Part shown: one piece after another, positions 7,790 through 17,066 of the stretch | Layout of the letters: every line of letters begins with the position of its first letter | How positions within the stretch are numbered: the first letter of the stretch is position 1 | NCBI RefSeq assembly: GCF_000382205.1 | Contig: NZ_KB907786.1 | Span: 1,612,001-1,676,000, forward strand | From: Dyadobacter beijingensis DSM 21582 | GTDB lineage: Bacteria; Bacteroidota; Bacteroidia; Cytophagales; Spirosomataceae | Direction of reading: 5' to 3' | DNA length: 64,000 bases | Position numbers and translations under genes: made by a program | The notes under the pieces: model-generated | Told to the model about the DNA's origin: nothing | The model's database searches: none | What the model saw: only the letters and a program-made list of their open reading frames with translations

Positions 7790-9454
7790 ATGAAAAATCT
7801 AGTGATAATTCTGTTTGTGCTTTCAGGTTTGCCGGCGCTGGCCAGGATATTCGATGGGGATATCGCCCTGGACGGCGACCCCACACCTTACAGCGTGATC
7901 AACGGAAGGTATTCCTACTACGAAACCAGCCCCGATAGATATGTCGAATTTCGGGCCGACCGGAAGTACGGCGCGTTCAAAAGCCCTCAAAAGATCAAAT
8001 GGAGCATCCCGACAGGACGCTGGGAGGTACTTTCTTTGAAAGAAGTCGCGGGAATAATGTCGGAGCATTTGGTAGCCACCTCCCGTTTCCCCAGTCGGAT
8101 GCTGACAGAAGCGGGTGTAACTTACCGTTTTCCGCCACTTACAGGCTGGGTTTGCACCCCTGTGGCATATCCTTTGACTGCCTATGTGCCCACATTAGTT
8201 ACATCTGTTAGCAGGCCAAGCATTCGGATGATGTGGGAAGACCCACTAACCTGGTCAACGGGCTTTGTGCCACGTAAATATGATAATGTGAGAGTTAGTG
8301 ACTTTGGTCGCATCGTACATATTAATTCTGATGTATTTTGTTATGATCTTCAAGTGCTTGGCTTGCTGACCGGATCAAGACCATTTACACTGAATATTCT
8401 GGGTAATATGGAAATAGTACGTCCGTATGGGACGATTAATCCTTATCAAGTCAGGATGGGTGGAATGTCACGTCAGATGATCAGAATTGATGATAGTTCA
8501 CCTGATAGAATCTATCCGAGTATTTTTATTATTGATAATCCTGCAGGTATCGAGACCAAATACTGGGTCGATCTTGCGACCAAGAATCGCGGCACGTCTA
8601 TCGTCAGGTTCGTAAAGGGACATTTTTGTTTAAAAGAGATTTCGGGAGGGTTTGGCCGTGTCTTTATTCCAAAGGTCGAGGGGGCTAATGCCGAAAGGTT
8701 TTTTGTAATGGCCCGGACCACACAACTCTCGACCGTGTGGACCGACTCGACCATTAGCAGGACCTATTTCGTAGGCATCGACGAATTTACCTACACACCC
8801 ATTACGCTCACACGGAGAGCAAAGCCAACTGGCGCGTCCTATGCTACTAGCGTTGGCTTGTTTCCTGCTGAGGATGATGAAGCAGCTCCGGGAAGGATCA
8901 ATATCAACTACATCATTGACGCTCCGGGAGTATGGGATATTATTCTGAGTTGGAACACAAATGCGCAATCGTCAAGTTATGTGCCCGGCAGGCCGGTACA
9001 GATGATGCGGGACCCCGGTGCCTGGGTTCCCGTGGGTGCACCCGTCGTGCCCTGGGGCCTGTATTCAGAGGGGCGCTATCTATACTCTGTTTATCAACCC
9101 GGGGTATCCATTGAGAGGACTTTGCGAGGCGTTTGGTTTTCCTTATTTCAAACAGGCGCCAAAGGCAAAGCCAGGATGTCGGAGTTGGTAGAGGAAGATG
9201 AGCAATATCTGCTTGCGAACGCGCCGTTTCCGAACCCTGCGGACGCGAGGGGTTTCCGGGTCCGGATTTCTGACCCAAAGAACGCAAAACTCTCACTTGT
9301 AGAAGTCTCAGGACAAGCTATGCGGATTACCACAACAACCGAGCCGGACAACATGATATGGGTAAAGCCTGTCGGCAGGCTGAACGCCGGGGTCTATCAA
9401 TTGCTGATTGAAACCGGCGGGCAAAAAACAGCACACCGAGTCGTGTTCCACTAG
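7790..9454 (+). CDS. Secreted protein with T9SS type A sorting domain
   Basis: A 554-residue exported protein. The signal peptide is MKNLVIILFVLSGLPALA. The central part has beta-rich, G8/pectate-lyase-like features (WEDPLTWSTGFVPRKYDNVRVSD, then HINSDVFCYDLQVLG, a pattern seen where a surface protein describes ordered beta-helix strands). The last about 75 residues form a T9SS type A sorting domain: APFPNPADARGFRV, then LVEVSGQAM, then LNAGVYQLLIE and a basic end. It is therefore probably moved across the outer membrane by the type IX system. Enzymatic activity is not evident. Confidence 0.75.
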   Translation: MKNLVIILFVLSGLPALARIFDGDIALDGDPTPYSVINGRYSYYETSPDRYVEFRADRKYGAFKSPQKIKWSIPTGRWEVLSLKEVAGIMSEHLVATSRFPSRMLTEAGVTYRFPPLTGWVCTPVAYPLTAYVPTLVTSVSRPSIRMMWEDPLTWSTGFVPRKYDNVRVSDFGRIVHINSDVFCYDLQVLGLLTGSRPFTLNILGNMEIVRPYGTINPYQVRMGGMSRQMIRIDDSSPDRIYPSIFIIDNPAGIETKYWVDLATKNRGTSIVRFVKGHFCLKEISGGFGRVFIPKVEGANAERFFVMARTTQLSTVWTDSTISRTYFVGIDEFTYTPITLTRRAKPTGASYATSVGLFPAEDDEAAPGRININYIIDAPGVWDIILSWNTNAQSSSYVPGRPVQMMRDPGAWVPVGAPVVPWGLYSEGRYLYSVYQPGVSIERTLRGVWFSLFQTGAKGKARMSELVEEDEQYLLANAPFPNPADARGFRVRISDPKNAKLSLVEVSGQAMRITTTTEPDNMIWVKPVGRLNAGVYQLLIETGGQKTAHRVVFH

Positions 9455-9481
9455 CGTAACCGAGCAAACGGGAAAACGGTG

Positions 9482-9552
9482 GGAGGCGTAATGCCGAACG
9501 CTAAATCGCCTCTTGAAATGCTATTATTTCAAGCCTAAAAATAATATTTTAG
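9482..9552 (+). terminator. Hairpin cluster after the T9SS protein
   Basis: Two stem-loops follow the stop of the secreted-protein gene: GAGGCG (9483-9488) with CGCCTC (9507-9512), and CTTGAAAT (9512-9519) with ATTTCAAG (9526-9533), then AT-rich sequence containing CTAAAA/TTTTAG. There is no clean T run, so this is a possible rather than a typical intrinsic terminator. Confidence 0.45.
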
Positions 9553-9608
9553 TACTGAAAAGGATTTGCACCTCATGGCACTGTGTTTAGATCCGTTTCA
9601 GTCAGAAT

Positions 9609-11792
9609 ATGAACCTCACGGCCTTCATCGTTCTCCTGTTTCATCTGCTTATATTTATAAGCGACGGTCGGGCCTTGGGCCAGGCCACAAGTACTGGTTC
9701 CCGTCCTCTTTTTGAATCCCTCATTCTTTCGTCCGAGGATTATACAAAGCGTTCCGAATACGATTCTGCATCCTCCAAACTGAGAGAAGCGTTGCAACTT
9801 GCCCTTCATGCCAACGCAAAGCGTCGGGTAGTTTTGTGCTACGACAAACTGGCTGAAATAAGTCAGTTAGTCGGAAAAATTAATGAAATGAACCGGTTCG
9901 ATTCACTTGCGTTGCCCATGGTGAAACAACTCAGGGACACGGCGTTTTTAATCAACGTATACAACAGGCAGGGAATCCGGTTTATCGAAACGGGCAAACA
10001 CAAAGAGGCGGAGAATTATCTGGGACTGGCACTTGCCCTCGGCCTGGAAAATGAAGGTTCGGTGAAAACAGCAGAGGTTTACAGTAATCTTGGCTCGATG
10101 TATCTCGGTAAAGGAGAAAAGGACAAAGCGCTGGAGCATTTTCTCAGGGCCCTGAGGTTATACGAAAACAATAGCTCTGAGAAGGGCATGGGAGAAACGT
10201 ACAGCAACATTTCTTCGCTGTATTATTTGCTGGGAAAGATAGACGAGGCCATTCGCTACCAGTTGAAAAGTATTGAAGTCCGGCGGAAACTGGACGATAA
10301 GAGAGGGCTCGCCAATACGAATATCAACATTGGGCAACTATACCTGATAAAAGGAGATTTCCTGCTGTCGCTGGGTCATTTACAAGAAGCAGTAAAATGT
10401 GCAGAGCAATCCCGGAACGGGAGAATGATCGGCGCGGCGTTTTCGGCTTTGTCCGCTTATTATTCCAGGACCAAAAACTTCCAGGAAGCATTGAGGTGGC
10501 AAACAAAGGGGATTACTGTTTTCGAAGAAATCGACGATAAACAAATGCTATCGCGGATGTACGTTTCGGCGGGTAATCTGGCCAATGCTGACGGTGATTC
10601 CGCCGAGGCGATCGGTTATTATCAAAAAGGCCTGCGGCTTGCAACTTCGATGGATAACAAGGAGAATATTGCCAACGCCTACGATAAGATCAGCAGTTTC
10701 TATTCCGCGCGCAGGCATTTCGAGCATGCGTATTTCAATCACAAAAAATATGTGGCTTATCGCGATAGCATTCTGGAAAAGAGCAATCTGGCCAAGATCA
10801 CTGAAATTCGCACCTTATATGAAACCGAAAAGAAGGACTCTGAGATAACGCGGCTTAATACGCTTCAACAATTAAAACAACTTCAGATCGAGAAGCAACG
10901 GGCCGAAATAGCAGGCAATTTATTGGAAGCACAAAGAAAGCAAGCGGAAATAGAACTGTTGTCGGCCGAGAAACAGTTGCAGGACGAGGAGCTAGAAAAG
11001 CAAAGCCTGATCAACAAAAATAAAGCCCAGCAATTGGCGATCGCGCAAAAGGAAAGTCAGTTGACCGACAATCAGTTGGAGAACCAAAAGGGAATCAGAA
11101 ACCTGCTCCTTGCACTGTTTGCCTTTTTCCTTTTGGCAGGATTCACCTGGTTTAACAGATTTAAACTCCAAAAGAAAATACAACAGCAAGCGGATTTGCT
11201 GGCTATCAGGAATAGTATCAGCAAAAACCTGCATGATGAAATCGGCAGCACGCTTACGAGCATCAACATTCTCAGCAACGTATCTCAGAAAGCGCTTTAC
11301 TCCAATCCGCAACAGGCACAGGAAATGCTGGGCAAGATTGTCGGGCAAAGTAAGACGGTTCAGGAGAAGATGAGTGACATCGTCTGGGCCATCCGTCCGG
11401 AGAATGAGAAAATGGAAAGTCTGGTAACCCGCATCAGGGAGTATGCAGCCCAGACCCTTGAGGCGTTGGATATCGATATTGAAATTTCTTTCGACCAGGA
11501 ATTGAATGATCAGGATTTACCCCTTCAGACGCGCAAGGAATTGTTATTGATTTGCAAAGAAGCTATCAGTAACATTGCCAAACATGCAAACGCATCTAAA
11601 GTGGCGATATCGATTAACAAAAACAGGCATACGCTTGAAATGAAAATCAATGACAATGGGCAATGGAAGGGGGAGGGGACCGGCACCGGAACAAAAAGCA
11701 TGATGGATAGGGCTATGCAGTTGGGCGGGAGCCTGTCGATTATCCCCGGTGACTTTGGGACTCAGGTTGCAATACAAATCCCCCTAATCTGA
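9609..11792 (+). CDS. TPR sensor histidine kinase (HisKA_3 / NarL-type)
   Basis: A 727-residue membrane kinase. Order: signal sequence or first helix (1-25), a long series of tetratricopeptide repeats (about 50-390, e.g. AEVYSNLGSMYLGKGEKDKALEHFLRAL split over two helices), a coiled coil rich in Gln/Glu/Lys (about 400-490), one membrane helix (LLLALFAFFLLAGFTWF, about 500-516), a dimerisation/phosphoacceptor helix with LHDEIGSTL (His near residue 540) and a C-terminal HATPase with EAISNIAKHA and a DNG box. This is a two-component input kinase whose TPR domain is expected on the periplasmic side. The response regulator starts 43 bases downstream and is the obvious partner. Confidence 0.9.
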   Translation: MNLTAFIVLLFHLLIFISDGRALGQATSTGSRPLFESLILSSEDYTKRSEYDSASSKLREALQLALHANAKRRVVLCYDKLAEISQLVGKINEMNRFDSLALPMVKQLRDTAFLINVYNRQGIRFIETGKHKEAENYLGLALALGLENEGSVKTAEVYSNLGSMYLGKGEKDKALEHFLRALRLYENNSSEKGMGETYSNISSLYYLLGKIDEAIRYQLKSIEVRRKLDDKRGLANTNINIGQLYLIKGDFLLSLGHLQEAVKCAEQSRNGRMIGAAFSALSAYYSRTKNFQEALRWQTKGITVFEEIDDKQMLSRMYVSAGNLANADGDSAEAIGYYQKGLRLATSMDNKENIANAYDKISSFYSARRHFEHAYFNHKKYVAYRDSILEKSNLAKITEIRTLYETEKKDSEITRLNTLQQLKQLQIEKQRAEIAGNLLEAQRKQAEIELLSAEKQLQDEELEKQSLINKNKAQQLAIAQKESQLTDNQLENQKGIRNLLLALFAFFLLAGFTWFNRFKLQKKIQQQADLLAIRNSISKNLHDEIGSTLTSINILSNVSQKALYSNPQQAQEMLGKIVGQSKTVQEKMSDIVWAIRPENEKMESLVTRIREYAAQTLEALDIDIEISFDQELNDQDLPLQTRKELLLICKEAISNIAKHANASKVAISINKNRHTLEMKINDNGQWKGEGTGTGTKSMMDRAMQLGGSLSIIPGDFGTQVAIQIPLI

Positions 11793-11835
11793 ATGTAGTA
11801 AGTCCCGGCCCAAAACCAGTGTTACTTTTTGAAAT

Positions 11836-12468
11836 ATGACGCTAAAAGTACTGATATACGAGGACAACGAAGCCCTGCGCGACAGCATGGTGACAATGCT
11901 CGAATGGGACAAATCATGTGAGGTCGTTGGGGCCATGACAGACGCAAGTTTTGTCAAAAAAGATGTGGCCCGTTATCGGCCCGATGTTGTTATTATGGAT
12001 ATTGAAATGCCGCATAGCAATGGTGTGAGTGCGGTCAGGGACCTTCGTACCGTCAACAAGGACACGCCGGTTCTCATATTTACAGTATTTGAAGATGACG
12101 ACAATGTCTTTAACGCAATTTGCGCGGGAGCTAATGGGTATATTCTCAAAAAGAACCTGGAATCGTTACAGGCCTCGGTGAACGAAGTGCTTAACGGAGG
12201 CGCGCCGATGTCCGGCCCGATCGCCCGCAAGGTGCTTGGCTTCATCCCCCGGCTGGAAACGAAAAAGGACCCGGCCCTTGAATTGCTTAGCAAACGCGAA
12301 AACGAAATTCTCGAACTGCTCGTAAAGGGATATAGCTATAAAATGATCAGCTCGGAGCTGGTGATTTCGGTGGAAACGGTGCGTGTTCACATCAAGAGCA
12401 TTTACAGGAAACTGCACGTAAACAGTGCAACGGAGGCGCAGTATAAGGTTTCTCAGGGGAGATTATAA
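11836..12468 (+). CDS. LuxR/NarL-family response regulator
   Basis: A 210-residue DNA-binding response regulator. The receiver has acidic residues YEDNE at the N terminus, phosphoacceptor Asp in VVIMDIEMP, Thr in LIFTVFED and Lys in YILKKN. The C-terminal LuxR-type helix-turn-helix (about 148-205) has LSKRENEILELLVKGYSYK and ETVRVHIKSIYRKL. It is the probable partner of the TPR histidine kinase just upstream. Targets are unknown; the T9SS gene upstream and the permease downstream are candidates by position only. Confidence 0.92.
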   Translation: MTLKVLIYEDNEALRDSMVTMLEWDKSCEVVGAMTDASFVKKDVARYRPDVVIMDIEMPHSNGVSAVRDLRTVNKDTPVLIFTVFEDDDNVFNAICAGANGYILKKNLESLQASVNEVLNGGAPMSGPIARKVLGFIPRLETKKDPALELLSKRENEILELLVKGYSYKMISSELVISVETVRVHIKSIYRKLHVNSATEAQYKVSQGRL

Positions 12469-12693
12469 GTGTGATACGGATATCCACTCAAAAAATAGGG
12501 GTTTCTAACGCCTTTGTGAATTCGGCCATGATAGTTAGTACACCTTCCGAAGAGGCCAAAATGCTTTTGCCAAATCTGCAACGCGGTTTTGCTGTTTGGT
12601 GAATACTTCAGTCTTGGTAGCTCCCAGGCTGCAAACACATATGTAAGGTATTTTATCGTAATATTGCGATGTGATACTTTTTAAATCGCATGA

Positions 12694-12753
12694 GTATAAC
12701 CATTAGTTATGAGCGCGATGCCAAAATTTATCCGGTCGTTAAAGTGTACCTCT
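12694..12753 (+). repeat. Left copy of about 60-bp direct repeat flanking the ABC permease
   Basis: Contains the inverted repeat ATAAC-N5-GTTAT (12696-12710) followed by TTTATCCGGTCGTTAAAGTG and TACCTCT. The same arrangement recurs at 15625-15684, in the same orientation and beyond the other end of the permease gene, with one mismatch in the palindrome spacer and only a few in the CGGTCGTT block. Confidence 0.7.
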
Positions 12754-12953
12754 CATTGGTTGTAGAAATCACGGCCACAATGCTCTAACAGCTTGATATA
12801 GTCTGATTAACTCGTGTTTCGCCGGAATAAAGTATACTATTGCCACCGGCGATGTCCACATATGTACGTCTGACTATATATGCACCTGATTGTGACAAGA
12901 TAAAGGCACTGTAAAAATAAATGGCTCTATCTTATAAACTAAGCAAATAGTTT

Positions 12954-12975
12954 TATAACTAATAAATAAGTTATA
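12954..12975. promoter_or_regulatory. Inverted repeat upstream of the permease
   Basis: Perfect seven-base inverted repeat TATAACT / AGTTATA with an eight-base AT spacer, about 65 bases before ATG 13041. Placement fits an operator or promoter-overlapping site. No regulator is known for it. Confidence 0.35.
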
Positions 12976-13040
12976 TATTTAGCGTGTAATAATCAAGGTA
13001 GGATAAAAGATTCATTGTCCGATTTAAACTCACGCTGGTT

Positions 13041-15463
13041 ATGATACAAAATTACATCACAGTTGCCTGGCGTAATCTGTTGAAGAATAAAGCCTTTTCG
13101 TTCATTACGATATTTGGGTTAGCTGTTAGTATAGCTACTTTTCTTTTGATTACGCAGTATGTGTTCTCTGAGCTAAGCTATGATGAATTCCATACCAATG
13201 CAGATAACATCTATCGTATTCGACTTGATGATTATAAACAGGGTGTTCTTACCAACAGCAGTACAGTCAGCTATTACGCCGAAGCTCCGGCCATCAAAGA
13301 AACCTTTCCTGAGGTTGGGAATTTTGTTCGGCTGCACCGGGCAGATGGTATGATCAGTTACCGGAAACCATCGGGAGAATTGGTCAGTTATCACGAGAAA
13401 AGGGCATTTTATGCCGACTCTTCTTTATTCGATGTCTTTTCATTCTCGTTGCTAGAAGGTGCTGCCAATCAGGTACTGCGTCGGCCTGAGTCCGTTGTGA
13501 TTTCAGAAACAATGGCTCTGAAGTATTTTGGTGGGCAAAATCCGATTGGCAAAACGCTTTCGTTAAGTTCAGAATGGCAGGGGGGGACTACATCGTGGAA
13601 GGGGTGTTTGCCGATATTCCAATGAACAGTCATATCCATTTCGATTTTGTTTTTGCGATACAGAATCTGCTTAAAAATCAGCAGTTTGCCACGGGAGGCT
13701 GGTACTGGGCCAATTTCTATACATATCTGCTGCTCAAACCAGGCACGTTGCCGAAAGCATTGGAGAAAGGGCTGTCCGGTGTAATCGAAAAGCATATTGG
13801 TAACCAACTAAGGAGGTATCAGGTCAGGCAAACGTTCGTTTTACAACCCCTTCGTTCCATTCACTTACATTCTCAAACAGCATCAGAAGTCGAACCAAAC
13901 GGAAGAATTGGTATCGTTTACGTGCTTATCGTAGTTGCTTTCCTGATTCTGGTCATTGGCTGGCTAAATTATATAAACCTATCTACGGCCAGAGGTATTG
14001 AACGAGCCAAGGAGGTAGGTCTCCGTAAAGCGCTGGGCTCCGAAAAAAGACAATTGATCCTGCAATTCATTGTCGAGTCTATCGGTTTTAACTTGTTATC
14101 TGTGTTCATCGGAATTGGTCTTTTCCTGATCGCGCTGTTGATCTTTCCTGACTGGATTCGGACTACCAATGACTTTTCCATGCTTCTGAACCCCCTGTTT
14201 TGGGCCATATCCTTAACCGTCATTTCTCTCGGGTTTTTTCTTTCCGCATTTTACCCTGCATTTGTCCTTTCCTCGTTTAAACCGATTGCAATTTTAAAAG
14301 GGTATTTGCCTAAGCAAACCGGCGGCGAATCGTTCCGTAAATCCTTGGTAGTGGTTCAGTTTACAGCATCGATTTTCCTGATTATTGCCACTATGGTCAT
14401 TAATCAACAGCTTACTTTCATGCAGCAGCAGGATTTGGGGATGAATATCAATCAGCAGCTTGTAGTGAAAGCCCCCAAAATATTACGAACAGACAGCTTT
14501 ACCAATGACATTCGCTTTTTTAAGGACCGGCTGTTATCGCATACAGGTGTCCGCCGGGTAACTGCTTCCTCCGAAGTTCCAGGGCAGGAAATATTCTGGA
14601 CGGCCGAATGGCAAAGGTTCCATCAGGCTGCCGCCGATTTTAAACTGTGCAACATGTTGGCTGTCGACGAAGATTTTATACCCACGTATAACATTAAGCT
14701 GCTGGCGGGACGAAATTTCAGTAAGGACTTAATGGTTGATAACGAATCGGTTATTATTAACAAAAGTGCATTGAAAGCTTTTGGCTTTGCATCCACTGAA
14801 CAGGCGATTAATCAGGAAATTGGCAACGTGATACCTAAGAAGATTGTCGGTGTCGTCAATGACTTCCATCAGCAATCGCTCAAAACGTCAAATCGTCCTA
14901 TTGTTTTTCAACATATACCCTGGAACAGCAACTTTTTGACGATCGCATTACGAAGCAATCACCCGGCGCAATCAATAGCAATGCTTCAAAAAAACTATCA
15001 GGAAGCATTTCCCGGAAATGCGTTTGAATTTTTTTTCCTGGATGATCATTTTCAAAGGCAATACGAATCGGATGAACGGATGGCCGATCTGTTGGGTTGG
15101 TTTGCTCTGATAGCAATTGGTATCGCCTGTTTAGGTCTTTTGGGTATGGCGCTGTTTACAACTAAAAATCGTACAAAGGAAATTGGTGTAAGAAAAGTGC
15201 TGGGAGCCAGCGTTGGCAGCGTCGTCATGCTATTGTCCAGGGATTTTCTCAGGCCGGTGGCTCTGGCTATTCTATTTGCTTCGCCACTTGCCTGGTACGC
15301 TATGACCTGGTGGTTGCAGGACTTCGCGTATAAAACTGACATCGAGTTATCGACATTTCTGGTTGCCGGTGTGCTTGCAATAGGAATTGCCTTGGTAACC
15401 GTAAGTGTTGAAAGTGTCAGAGCAGCGTTAAGGAACCCCGTGAAGAGCCTGCGCGGGGAATAA
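13041..15463 (+). pseudogene. FtsX/MacB-type ABC transporter permease, frameshifted
   Basis: Two frames together make one permease of about 800 residues. The first (13041-13625) carries the N-terminal membrane helix (AFSFITIFGLAVSIATFLLI) and a periplasmic MacB_PCD-like domain; the second (in frame from about 13577 to 15463) continues that domain, then has three helices (about 13925-14275), a second periplasmic domain and a final FtsX block with EIGVRKVLGAS. Continuity breaks inside a G tract at 13580-13586: seven Gs are present, and an eighth would restore SEWQGGDYIVEG. Such Cytophagales permeases usually act with a separate ATPase; none is adjacent. It may be a dead gene, a phase-variable gene or a sequencing error. 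Confidence 0.8.
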
Positions 15464-15624
15464 GTTTAGCCGTAATCATGAGAACTACATTTTATTCTCG
15501 GGTGTCAATGAGGTTAGTAATTCTCACTATATCGTGACAGTTCATAAAGTTCTTCATAGCAATTCAGCTTAAGCTATACTACCGGCGTATCGAGAGGAAC
15601 GAGGTCAAATCAATAATGTCCGGT

Positions 15625-15684
15625 TCATAACTATTAGTTATATCTTTCGGTGTCAGATTTATTCGGTCGTTAAAGTGTACTTCT
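15625..15684 (+). repeat. Right copy of about 60-bp direct repeat flanking the ABC permease
   Basis: Contains ATAAC-N5-GTTAT (15627-15641) and then TTTATTCGGTCGTTAAAGTG with TACTTCT, matching the copy at 12694-12753 in order, spacing and orientation. The start-to-start distance between copies is about 2.93 kb, which encloses exactly the permease gene and its upstream region. Confidence 0.7.
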
Positions 15685-15914
15685 GCGAATTTTCGATATT
15701 CTTGCTTCGAAGAATTCTGACCGCATATCTGGTTCGATAAATAACGTCAAGTAGGTGTTAAAATGTAATTTAGCTTTGTGCGTCGCCTAATGTAAGACCG
15801 CGATACAGTAGAATGTGAGATGGAAATTGCTGATTATGCTGGCCAATCAGATCAATGTTTGATTTACGCAAGAAGCTGTTTCTTTGCTGCTAACCCGGCC
15901 CTGCCGGGCCAATA

Positions 15915-15922
15915 TACCTTTG
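15915..15922 (+). promoter_or_regulatory. Bacteroidota -7 promoter element
   Basis: TACCTTTG matches the TAnnTTTG -7 consensus of Bacteroidota sigma-ABfr promoters and lies 38 bases before ATG 15961. A good -33 TTG at the preferred distance is not clear (a TTTG lies at 15883-15886, somewhat far). Confidence 0.4.
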
Positions 15923-15960
15923 CTATATCGAAAATTTAACCACTTAAACGAATAGCAAAG

Positions 15961-16689
15961 ATGAAAACTGCATGGATTACTCTAAACACAAAAGATTCCG
16001 AATCCGCACAAAACTTGAAGGATTCCCTTCTGAACCTGCTTACACTGTCAGGCTCGGAGCCTGGTAAAGTGGCTTACGAGGTGTTCACCGCCGAATCGGA
16101 CGAAAACCAGTTCCACGTCAGAGAGTCTTGGAGCGATAGTGAGGCCTTTGAGGCGCATTTGAATACCCCTCACCTGAAAGCATTCACTGCTGACATCAAT
16201 GATTGGCTATCTAGCCCCATGCAGGCCACAATGCTGCAAAAAGTGGAGCCTTTTGACAACAAGCAGGTCATCGAAAAGCTCTATCAGGCTGTCAACGCCA
16301 AGGACCTGGAATACATCCGGAGCCTTGGAGCGGATTTCAGTGAATGGCTAGACGTGCCATTCGACTACACTACCACCGGAAAGGATGCGATTATCGATCC
16401 CTGGGTGAGCTGGTTCGGCATTTTTCCGGATGCAACCTGTGAGGTCAGAAGCCTGGTGGCATTTGGTGATTACGTGATTGCCCAGGGGATCGGCCGGGGT
16501 ACCCACAAAGGCGTGTTCCATTCACCGGCAGGAACCTTACAACCTTCCGGTGTAAGCATGCAGGTCAATTTCTGCGATGTCTACAAACTGCGCCAGGGCA
16601 AGATCGAGCGCGCGGATTCCTACTTTGATTTTTATGGGCTGCTCCGCCAACTGGCCCCGGAGAAAGTAGGTGCAGCGCAGGCAATGTAA
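15961..16689 (+). CDS. ABM-type monooxygenase domain fused to a SnoaL-like domain
   Basis: A 242-residue cytoplasmic protein of two parts. Residues 1-95 look like an antibiotic-biosynthesis-monooxygenase (ABM) ferredoxin-like domain (VAYEVFTAESDENQFHVRESW, then AFEAHLNTPHLKAF). Residues about 98-235 look like a SnoaL/nuclear-transport-factor-2 fold (VIEKLYQAVNAKDLEYI, then DVYKLRQGKIERADSYFDFYGLL). Both folds occur as small stand-alone proteins that bind or oxidise small hydrophobic compounds; the combination suggests a detoxification or quinone-related role. Followed after 14 bases by a small lipoprotein gene, so probably the first gene of an operon. Confidence 0.75.
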   Translation: MKTAWITLNTKDSESAQNLKDSLLNLLTLSGSEPGKVAYEVFTAESDENQFHVRESWSDSEAFEAHLNTPHLKAFTADINDWLSSPMQATMLQKVEPFDNKQVIEKLYQAVNAKDLEYIRSLGADFSEWLDVPFDYTTTGKDAIIDPWVSWFGIFPDATCEVRSLVAFGDYVIAQGIGRGTHKGVFHSPAGTLQPSGVSMQVNFCDVYKLRQGKIERADSYFDFYGLLRQLAPEKVGAAQAM

Positions 16690-16703
16690 TTTGTAGCGGC
16701 GCT

Positions 16704-17051
16704 ATGGAAATCAAGCAACTTGTCAGGGCAGGCATACTGGCCGCCCTGGCGATCCTATTCATTCAATGTAAATCCAACCAACCAAACGCTATGGAAACCA
16801 AGCAAGCAATGCAGGAAAGTAAAGAATATATCGGCATGTGGATGACAGCCGACGGCTACATACGCCACAACCTGTTGCCCGGGAACCGTTACGACGAAGC
16901 CAGGGGCAAACGTGAAAGCGCCTACCAGGGTTCTTACAAAGTCACAGGCAATCATATTGACTACAAGGACGACACCGGCTTTACCGCCGACGGGGAATTT
17001 CGGGATGGTATTTTGTACCATGCCGGCATGGTGCTTTACAAACAGAAATAA
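16704..17051 (+). CDS. Atu4866-domain lipoprotein
   Basis: A 115-residue lipoprotein with lipobox FIQC (Cys22) followed by an Atu4866-type domain (PF11512 by recollection): GMWMTADGYIRHNLLPGNRY, then AYQGSYKVTGNHIDYKDDTG, then a DGEFRDGILYHAGM tail. The domain forms a small beta barrel of unknown function that often accompanies ABM/SnoaL-type and AraC genes. It lies 14 bases after the preceding gene and 15 before the next, in one operon. Confidence 0.75.
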   Translation: MEIKQLVRAGILAALAILFIQCKSNQPNAMETKQAMQESKEYIGMWMTADGYIRHNLLPGNRYDEARGKRESAYQGSYKVTGNHIDYKDDTGFTADGEFRDGILYHAGMVLYKQK

Positions 17052-17066
17052 GACCGGCCCATCGCT

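Larger units (their letters stand above)
12469..13040. other. 572-base intergenic region upstream of the broken permease
   Basis: No gene is supported here. It holds one copy of the about 60-bp repeat (12694-12753) and an inverted repeat TATAACT-N8-AGTTATA at 12954-12975, about 65 bases before the permease ATG, in AT-rich sequence likely to include its promoter. The half sites resemble the ATAAC...GTTAT element inside the 60-bp repeat, so both could be bound by the same regulator; this is inference. Confidence 0.4.
15464..15960. other. 497-base intergenic region
   Basis: No supported gene. Holds the right copy of the about 60-bp repeat (15625-15684), a GC-rich inverted repeat CCCGGC-CCT-GCCGGG (about 15894-15908) and a Bacteroidota-type -7 element TACCTTTG at 15915-15922, about 40 bases before ATG 15961, which probably drives the ABM-SnoaL gene. 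The hairpin just upstream of the -7 element could be an operator. Confidence 0.4.

Noticed and set aside
13574..15463. The second permease frame as an independent gene starting at its own ATG (MAGGDYIVEG)
   Set aside because: It begins in the middle of a periplasmic domain and continues the first frame exactly; a frameshift within one gene explains both.
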